Positions 57,250 to 64,000 of a stretch of DNA of 64,000 bases are shown here, piece after piece; position 1 is the stretch's first letter, and every line of letters starts with the position of its first letter. Where the stretch lies: positions 5,105,701 to 5,169,700 of the forward strand of contig NW_026947514.1 of NCBI RefSeq assembly GCF_034190915.1. Reading direction: 5' to 3'. Made by a program: the position numbers and the translations under genes. A model generated the notes under the pieces. The model saw nothing but the letters and a program-made list of their open reading frames with translations, was not told the DNA's origin and did not search any database. The DNA is from Cavia porcellus (lineage: Eukaryota > Chordata > Mammalia > Rodentia > Caviidae).

Positions 57250-57372
57250 CACCTGGTGTAGTTGCACATGCCTGTAATCTCAGCACTCAGGAGGCTGAGG
57301 CAGGAGAGTCACCACAAGGTGAGGCCAGCCTGGACTACATGGCATGACCCTGTTTCAAGAAAACCGAGAGGA
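57250..57372 (+). repeat. B1-type SINE
   Basis: catgcctgtaatctcagcac, ggctgaggcaggagagtcac, gaccctgtttcaag. Confidence 0.93.
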
Positions 57373-58324
57373 AAAAAAAATGACCCCAAACCAGACACTG
57401 AAGCTATTGTTTTGTCATCAGGCTCAGGGCTTCAGCAGGCAGTTAGCTAATCGCCTTGTAGAGGATGAGGGGGCGGGGCATCGGAGGGGTGACCAGAGTG
57501 ACCAGGGCAGAGTGGTATGACCCAGGGAGCCCTGCGCAGAGTCCCTGGGCTGACCCAAGGCAGGGGCCGCAGGGCGGTGCACTCACCGCTCTCCCCCTGT
57601 CTGGGTCTCATTCTTTTTAAGGCCTGGCAGCAGGAGAGCTGCAGGGGTGGGTGGGGTGTGGGTGTGGGCCGCTTTGGGGGGATGGGATGCCCTGGGGTGG
57701 CCTCCCCCTGGTGAGCAAGATGGCTGGGGTCCCGTTCCCCAGTCCCCAGCACAGGCAGGTGGGAAAGCCTTCTTCCTGAATGCCCAGCGGTGGTGTTTGT
57801 CATTGAAGGACACCTGAAGAGGAGGAGGGTGGGGTGTCCTGGCCCGAGGAGGAGGAATTGAGCCCTGGCCATGGGGTTTCCCCTTGGCACCATGGAGGGG
57901 CCAGGGGTCACATGAGGGCATTGTTACAGGACAGTTGGGGCATCCGAGGTGTCACTCACGTTGTGGGACGGAGACCTGGGCAGTGTCCTGTCCAGAGAGG
58001 GGCAGCGGCTGTGTGGGGTGGGGGAGGTTGCTGCTCACAGGTCTGGGCCCTGGACCCCGCTTCTCTTGGCTGTGTTGGCAGAGCCCGGGGCTGTCCCGTC
58101 CTATCCGCTCTGTCCTGCTGCCTTGCTGGGCGGGGCTCTTACCTGTGCCACCCGGGGTGCCCACCTCTGCTTGGTTGCACTGTGCGGGCTGTGGACGGTG
58201 GGGTCACCCGAGGTGTGTGCACAGTGACACTGAGTCCCCGCACCTGTGGTCATCTCGGTGACAGCTGCTGGTCACTTAGTGCTTTGCACACTTGAGCATG
58301 TGGAGCCCTTGTGGAGCTGAGGTG

Positions 58325-58440
58325 CTGCTTTTGTTTGTCCCCTTTGATCCAAGGGGGACACAGAGAAGTTCAGTAGCTGCCCAGGCTCCCAGTGTAGGAA
58401 GCGGCAGGGCTGGGATCTGACCTCAGTGCTGCGGCTCTGG
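58325..58440 (+). repeat. MIR SINE relic
   Basis: gggggacacagagaagttca, gtagctgcccaggctcccag, gcagggctgggatctgacct. Confidence 0.65.
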
Positions 58441-58554
58441 GGCCCCCGGGCCCAACCCCTGCCTCTCCTGCCCTTCTGAGCATCTTGTGCATAAAAATCA
58501 TTTTCCTCACCTGTGACGCTGTCTTAAAGCGACTTCCTGTTTATTGTTGTTTTT

Positions 58555-59237
58555 TCAGGTACAAATTCTTTTTTTTCCTCTGGTATAATTTGAACTTTTT
58601 TCCCCTCCAAATCCATTTTATTTCAGGGAGAAAAAGAAAAAAAAAAAAAAGAAGAAAATAAAACTAAAACAAAATTTCAAAACACCTCAATCAGGGGACA
58701 ACAGTGGTCGATCAGTGGTACATTGTCACAAATCACTCACCCAGAGCATGGAAGGTCTGCATTTAGTTGTATGAGCAGTATAGGACAGATCTTCCTCTTC
58801 AGTGAACTCAGAGAAATCAGTAGTGTAACTGTCTTAATTATTTTTTAATGTATATATACATACACATGTACATATGTTGTTTCAAATTCTAACACTAAGA
58901 ATACAATGTTTACACGTTTGAGTCTGATTTATTTCAGTTATCAGTATGGCGTCAAGTTGCCTCAAGTTTATCCTGCTTGATGGCTGAGTAGTACTCCATT
59001 GCATAAAAATACCACATCTTTTTTATCCATTCTTCAGTCGATGGGCATTTGGGTTGTTTCCAAGATCTAGCTATTACAAATTGCTATCAACATGGGTGCA
59101 CATATATTGCTGTGGTATGAGATGTTTTTAAAAGTCTTTTGGGAAGATTCCCAGAAGTGAAAAAGCTGGGTTGAATGGAACCTCTAATCCTGCTTTTTGA
59201 GGAATCTCTACCCTAATGTCCACAGTGGTGGCACCCG
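58555..59237 (-). mobile_element. LINE-1 3' end fragment, inverted
   Basis: The plus strand shows the complement of the conserved L1 3' segment: gatggctgagtagtactcca, taccacatcttttttatcca, ttcagtcgatgggcatttgg, gttgtttccaagatc. Read on the minus strand, it continues into an AT-rich tail with aataaa-type motifs and A-runs ending near 58555. Truncated at its 5' side; no intact reading frame. Confidence 0.85.
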
Positions 59238-59360
59238 TGTCTGTATTTCTAAGACAGTGTGTTTCTGTGTGCCCGTCTGGCCTCCAGTTCATCGTGACCC
59301 TGTTGGCTCAGCCTCCAAAGTGTTGGGATTACAGGTGTGGACACCACTTCCAGCTACTTC
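59238..59360 (-). repeat. B1-type SINE, diverged
   Basis: Inverted: ctggcctccagttcatcgtg, agtgttgggattacaggtgt; adjoins the L1 fragment. Confidence 0.75.
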
Positions 59361-59757
59361 CCGTTTATCGTACAAAATTTAAAAAAGAATAGATGCCTTT
59401 GACGCTGATGTCCAGGCAGCCTCTGTGTGTCACGGCGATGGGACACTGTCCCTGTGGATCAGCGTGTGTCCTTGGATGTCCAGCCGGCCTCACACCCTGT
59501 GTGAGATGGGGTGGAGGACACCGGCCTCGCCCCACCCGTACCACCCCCTACTCTGTCCGCTGTCGGAATGCAGGCACCTGCCCCGCCAGGATCCACCGCA
59601 CGTTGTGGGAGAGCCGAGGAGCTCCTAACTGAGCGTGGTCAAAGCCGCACACGACGGTGGCTGGACTGCAGCCCCTCCATGTCCCTCTGCGCCCATTTCT
59701 TCCCCAGTGTGCAAGTTTCTATCACACGCGTGGGTTTATTTTATGTATACGCATCTG

Positions 59758-59978
59758 TGCCTCTAACGATGTACCGGCAATTGAACTCAGGCCCTTGCGC
59801 TTGCCAGGCAGGCGGTTATGCTGCTGAACTGTATCCCTGGTCTCTGGAGCCCCTTTTAATACATGTTTATTTGGAGGCAGGGTCTCACTACATTGCCCAG
59901 GCTGGGCTCGAACTTGTGATCCTCTTGCCTCAGCTTCCCAGAGTGCTGGGATTATAGGCCTGTACCGCCTCACCCCGG
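59758..59978 (-). repeat. B1-ID fusion SINE
   Basis: ID half: gtaccggcaattgaactcag, caggcaggcggttatgctgc. B1 half: ggaggcagggtctcactaca, gatcctcttgcctcagcttc. Both inverted, joined by a short linker. Confidence 0.92.
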
Positions 59979-61716
59979 TATTATGTGCGCTTTTAAAAAT
60001 AAATGATTTTGGGGGTTTAGGGGTACTGCAGTTGCCTAACACCCTGCATTATTGTTGGTATCATAGAGGACAAAAGAGACAAATAGAATCCCCCACGGAA
60101 ACCTATGAGATTTCGAGAAGGACTGAGAAGAGCGGACCCAGCGTCTCCCGCGCTGCACGGTTTCTGGTTATTAGCTTCTTGCAGTGGATTGCGCCTCTGC
60201 TACCCGGAATGAGCCAGTGTTGACACATTAGTATCAACAGAGTCCCGAGCTTCCTTGCCTTTCATTTCCTCACTTGTTACCTAATGTCCTTTTTCGGCTG
60301 GAGCTTCTCCAAGACTCACTTTTAAAAACCCGATTTCTCCTCTCGGAATTGCTGCCGTTTCCCGGTGCGCGCTGACGGTGTCTTACTGCCTCCCCGCTGC
60401 TCCTCCACCGCCACCCGGAGTGGCCCTCTGCCTGTGAGTCCCGTGGACAGGTGTCCTCCGAGGACCCTGCTGCATCCTTGCTGCAGTGGGCAGCGTGTGG
60501 CTGGGTCCCGGGCTCTGGGGTCACAGCTCCTGAGTGTGGCCGGGGCGGGACTGCACCACCGTTTCTAGGCAGGTGACAGCTTTGGAGGCTCATGGCACGG
60601 GCTGCCCACTGTCCCCCCTCATCAGCAGTGGACATGATTGCCTGGGCGTGACCCCGACGCCTGTGTGCAAACGGCTGGACAAGGCCATGGAGGGGGGCAG
60701 ACAGCCTCAGTGCAGTGAGGGGCCAGGCCAGGCCTGCAGTCTTGGGCGGTCCCCATTGTGGGCCTCAGTTTCCCTCTGGAGATGTGGGCACACTCAGATG
60801 CTCTTCCTGGGTTTACTGGGAAAAGCAGTCGAGGCCTCTGAGTTCAGTGACAGCTGCCAGAGGACCACAGATCTCCATCTTTTGGGACCAAGCAACCTCT
60901 TGAGTGTGAGGCTGGGGCAGGGCGCGACACCTGCTAAGCACAGGAGCTCCAGCCTTTCCCGACCAGTGCGGCCGCGCAGCCTGAAGCTAGTTCTGTCCAA
61001 ACAGCTACTGTCCTCTGGGACCCTCACTCCCAGGATTGCTGGCCCCTCTGTACCTCGCTCCAGCGAGCAGCAGGCCCGATGGACAGGATGTTTCTCCAGA
61101 GCCCATTGAGAAATCCCCCTGGAAATCTCCTTTGGCCCCGGTGCAGGCAGGCGAGAGAATTGAGGACAATAGGGAGCCAGAGAACCAAGGGCGCCTTTGT
61201 CCGGGTCGCCTGGGCCAGGGTCAGCGGAAGGCGGCCGGGGCGGGCCGGCCATGTGCGAGCCATGGATCTCTGCCTGGGGAGTGGCGGCTGATGCCCAGGG
61301 CTCTACTGCACCGAGCCACGTGGTTTTGGGTGACCCGTGACTGCTCATCCTGGCTCTGTGCCTTGTGGAGTTGGGGGCACCCTGGCGCCTTCTCCAGTGG
61401 GGCTGTGGGCCTCACCACCCCCAGGATCCCCCTGCAGCCCCGCCTGCCTGTCCCGAACAGCCTCACCTTGTCCCGGCACCCATCAGCCTGAGTGTGAAGT
61501 CGGGGCCCCCTGACCCCAGGCTGAGAGTCCCTGAGTTCCATCTGAGCACCTCTGTGCCCGCCTGGACTGTGGCTGCCTCTCCTGCCTACAGCCCCCTTCC
61601 TTCCCTCCTGTCTTCTCCCTCACTTGGGGACTCCTTGTCTTCAAGCCATGGTCCCTTCTAGTCTCTTGTCGTTTTAAGAGGCTTTCTTGCCTGTCCTTTG
61701 GTGCTGGGCATGGAGT

Positions 61717-61865
61717 TTTAGCTGAGCGTGACTTGTAACGCCAGCTTCTCTGGAGGATGAAGCAGGAGGGTTCCAAGTTCAAGCCCCACCTGGGCAGCTC
61801 AGTGGCTTAGGGAGACCCTGCCTCAAAATAAAACATAAAAAGGCCTGGGAAAGCCCAGCAGATCA
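61717..61865 (+). repeat. B1-ID fusion SINE, truncated
   Basis: ctgagcgtgacttgtaacgc, ggatgaagcaggagggttcc, ttagggagaccctgcctcaa, followed by a short ID-like remnant. Confidence 0.8.
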
Positions 61866-64000
61866 GCAGTAGATCCACTCTGATGACCAGGTGGGCTCCT
61901 GCTTTGTACCCTGAGGGTGGCAGTATGTCCTGTCATTGATCCGGGATGTGCTGTCTACTTGGGGTGTAACCTGTGAGCAGCCATGAGGTGCTGGGCCCGA
62001 CATTGCCCAGCTTTGTCACCCTGCTGGGCAGCCCGGCCATCCTTCCTCAGAGCCCTGGGGGCCGGGCCTGCCGCTTCCTGTCGAAGGGCTCCAGCTGCCG
62101 CCTGGATGACTGAGTTCCTGGAAGGTGCAGCAGCTGCAGGAATTGGAGGCCCCGCCCGGGTGACTCACTGGGGTGGCCCAAGGCTGTGGCTACTACCCAG
62201 TCCCCAGAGGAGCCAGATGGGCAGTGGGTGGGGACAGGCAGGGCGGGCCACCCTGACGACCCTGTGTGCCTCAGTTTCCTTCTGGGGAAGAGAGTCAGGA
62301 GGAGGTAGGCAGGTGAGTGGGTGTGTGGGGACCTCCTCCTCTACACCATGTCGCCAGCCTCACTGGACTCACCACCCCTGAATCCTCAGGCTGCCCCCTG
62401 AAGGGTGCAGGACGCCTGGCCACGCTGTCCCTGCCCCTGGCCTGCAACACTGTGTGCCATCTCTGCCTGCTTGGTCAGTCTGGGTCTGGCTTCCCCGGAA
62501 GGTGCAGGGAAAAGGCCAGGAGAGGTGGGTGCCTGGGTCCCATGGGAGACGGCCCTACCCGGAGCCCCAGTTCTCCTGGCCTGGATGCAGGGGGCAGGTC
62601 TCCCTGCAGACACCACCAGCTCAAGACAGGAGAGGTGTGGCCACACTGGGCCTGTCCCTCTCACCAGGGCCCTGGGGCAGGAGCGAGGAGGGGGAGGTGG
62701 AGGAGGAGGGTTGGGGGAGGCCTTGATTCTTAGGGAGCCTGGGGAGCATGACCTGGGCCACGCACGCCCGGTGGGTGTGGGCACACACGTCGTGCAGCAG
62801 CCTTGGTCACCGTGTGCGCGTCCCTGCCCTGCCCTGGTCCCTGCGCATGCCTGAGCCTGCCGCCAGTGCCTCCTGTGGCCGCGTCCCTGGGGAAGAGCAT
62901 CCTTCCCTCCCTCCCCGCCAGTTCTATTTTTGCTTTTGACCTTTCGCTCTTTGCTCCTGACAGTGGGCCTCGGCGTGGCCTCGAGCTCAGTGTGCATAGT
63001 GGGGAGCTGGGATGACTCAGTTTCCCTTCATCTGAAACCCCCTCCCAGCCTCCCCTCAGGAGCAGTGCCCAATTCCTTAAGCGCCGAGCGGTCCCCCACG
63101 GGTGTGACGCTGCCTACTGGAGACTCCAGGTGACAGGTGGCTGCCGTGTGACCCTGCTGGGGTTCACAGCCCCCCACAGTGCACCCTGTAAGGACTGAGC
63201 CCTGAACCCGCAACGCCACTCCAAGGCTGCTCTTTGGTGCCAAGCCGGGCGGTAGCCAGTGTCCTCTGTGTGATGTCCCTGCAGTGTCCTGCGTCCTGTA
63301 CCCTGTGGAACCTGCTTGGCCTGCTGGAGGAGGAAGACTAGCCGCGGGGACAATCAGGGAGACGCATGTGACTTGCCCTCACCATCAGACTCCTGCTCCC
63401 CGTCCCTGCCCTGAGCCTTGGTCTCCTCAGCTGTGACGTGGGCTCAGGGACCCTCGCACTGGGCTGGGCAGGTGGGATCTCAGGGAGGCAGTGAGGCAGC
63501 CGTGTGTTCACTGAGCTCCCTGAAGGAGGCCTAGTGTGTGAAGAGGAGGCTCCGAGCTCTGGCCAGGGACAGTCGGGAGTCCCTGGTTTATGGTTTCTGC
63601 CCAGACGGCTCAAGGTGCCCCTCGTGGGGTGAGAAAAGGCCGGGTGCAGGCAGCCAGGGCCTGGTGACTTGAGAATCCCCACCTTGCTGTGTTACCTGGG
63701 TGTGTTTCACCCTCTCTGAGCTCTAGTTCCCTGTAGCTGGAGGTGACTCCTGGTCCTCTCCACCACTCCACGTCCCCAGGGTGTTGTAAGAAGACTGAAA
63801 ACTGAAAGGGGCCAAAGCACCTGTTTACTGTGGGCTCGGTGGGAAGGGACAAGGGGTAACTGTGAGATCTGGGGGAGTTGGGGCTCACTCACACTGCACC
63901 CTAGCACCCTGTGTGGCTGCCTGAGTCCTCTGAGGGAGGCTGCAGGACCAGAGGGGCCCAGGGTTGTAGGTGTGACTCATGAAAGTGGCCAGATGACGCT

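Overview
The window is mammalian nuclear DNA: spliced genes with GT-AG introns, CpG-rich first exons and dense retroposons. The SINEs are B1-type (7SL-derived), ID-type (tRNA-derived) and many B1-ID fusions. This set points to a rodent outside the mouse/rat family; a beaver or kangaroo-rat relative is possible, but I cannot fix the species from the window.

Three protein genes are supported, all recognised from memory of their human counterparts. (1) CYP46A1 (cholesterol 24-hydroxylase), minus strand: only coding exon 1 (1496-1614), its GC-box promoter (about 1690-1950) and the start of intron 1 (1-1495). (2) HHIPL1 (hedgehog-interacting-protein-like 1), minus strand: the whole coding region in nine exons from 23715 down to 7230. 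All splice phases agree and the spliced frame is 2373 nt, giving 790 residues with a signal peptide, cysteine-rich N-domain, sugar-dehydrogenase-like beta-propeller, basic Pro/Arg/Thr linker and SRCR domain. (3) CCDC85C, plus strand: coding exon 1 (45159-45954) with a large CpG island. Intron 1 runs from 45955 past the window end and I found no second exon. The order CYP46A1-HHIPL1-CCDC85C with CCDC85C divergent is that of human 14q32.2, read in the opposite direction.

Layout: 1-1495 CYP46A1 intron with L2 and MIR relics; 1615-7229 spacer between HHIPL1 and CYP46A1; 7230-23715 HHIPL1; 23716-45158 divergent spacer, packed with SINEs and simple repeats up to about 40.7 kb and then nearly SINE-free; 45159-64000 CCDC85C exon 1 and intron 1, with few SINEs and one L1 3' end near 58.6-59.2 kb. 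The genes are not an operon and share no pathway: neuronal cholesterol turnover, a secreted hedgehog modulator, and an apical-junction coiled-coil protein.

The most unusual structure is a 56-bp inverted repeat (54/56 matching) whose arms lie in introns 7 and 8 of HHIPL1 and flank exon 8. Others are a (CCCG)5 tract serving as the 3' splice-site pyrimidine tract of exon 4, a 73-nt uninterrupted alternating purine-pyrimidine run, a 17-bp x 4 minisatellite, and an open in-frame upstream ATG plus a tiny uORF before the CCDC85C start. No viral, CRISPR, insertion-sequence or stand-alone RNA gene was seen.
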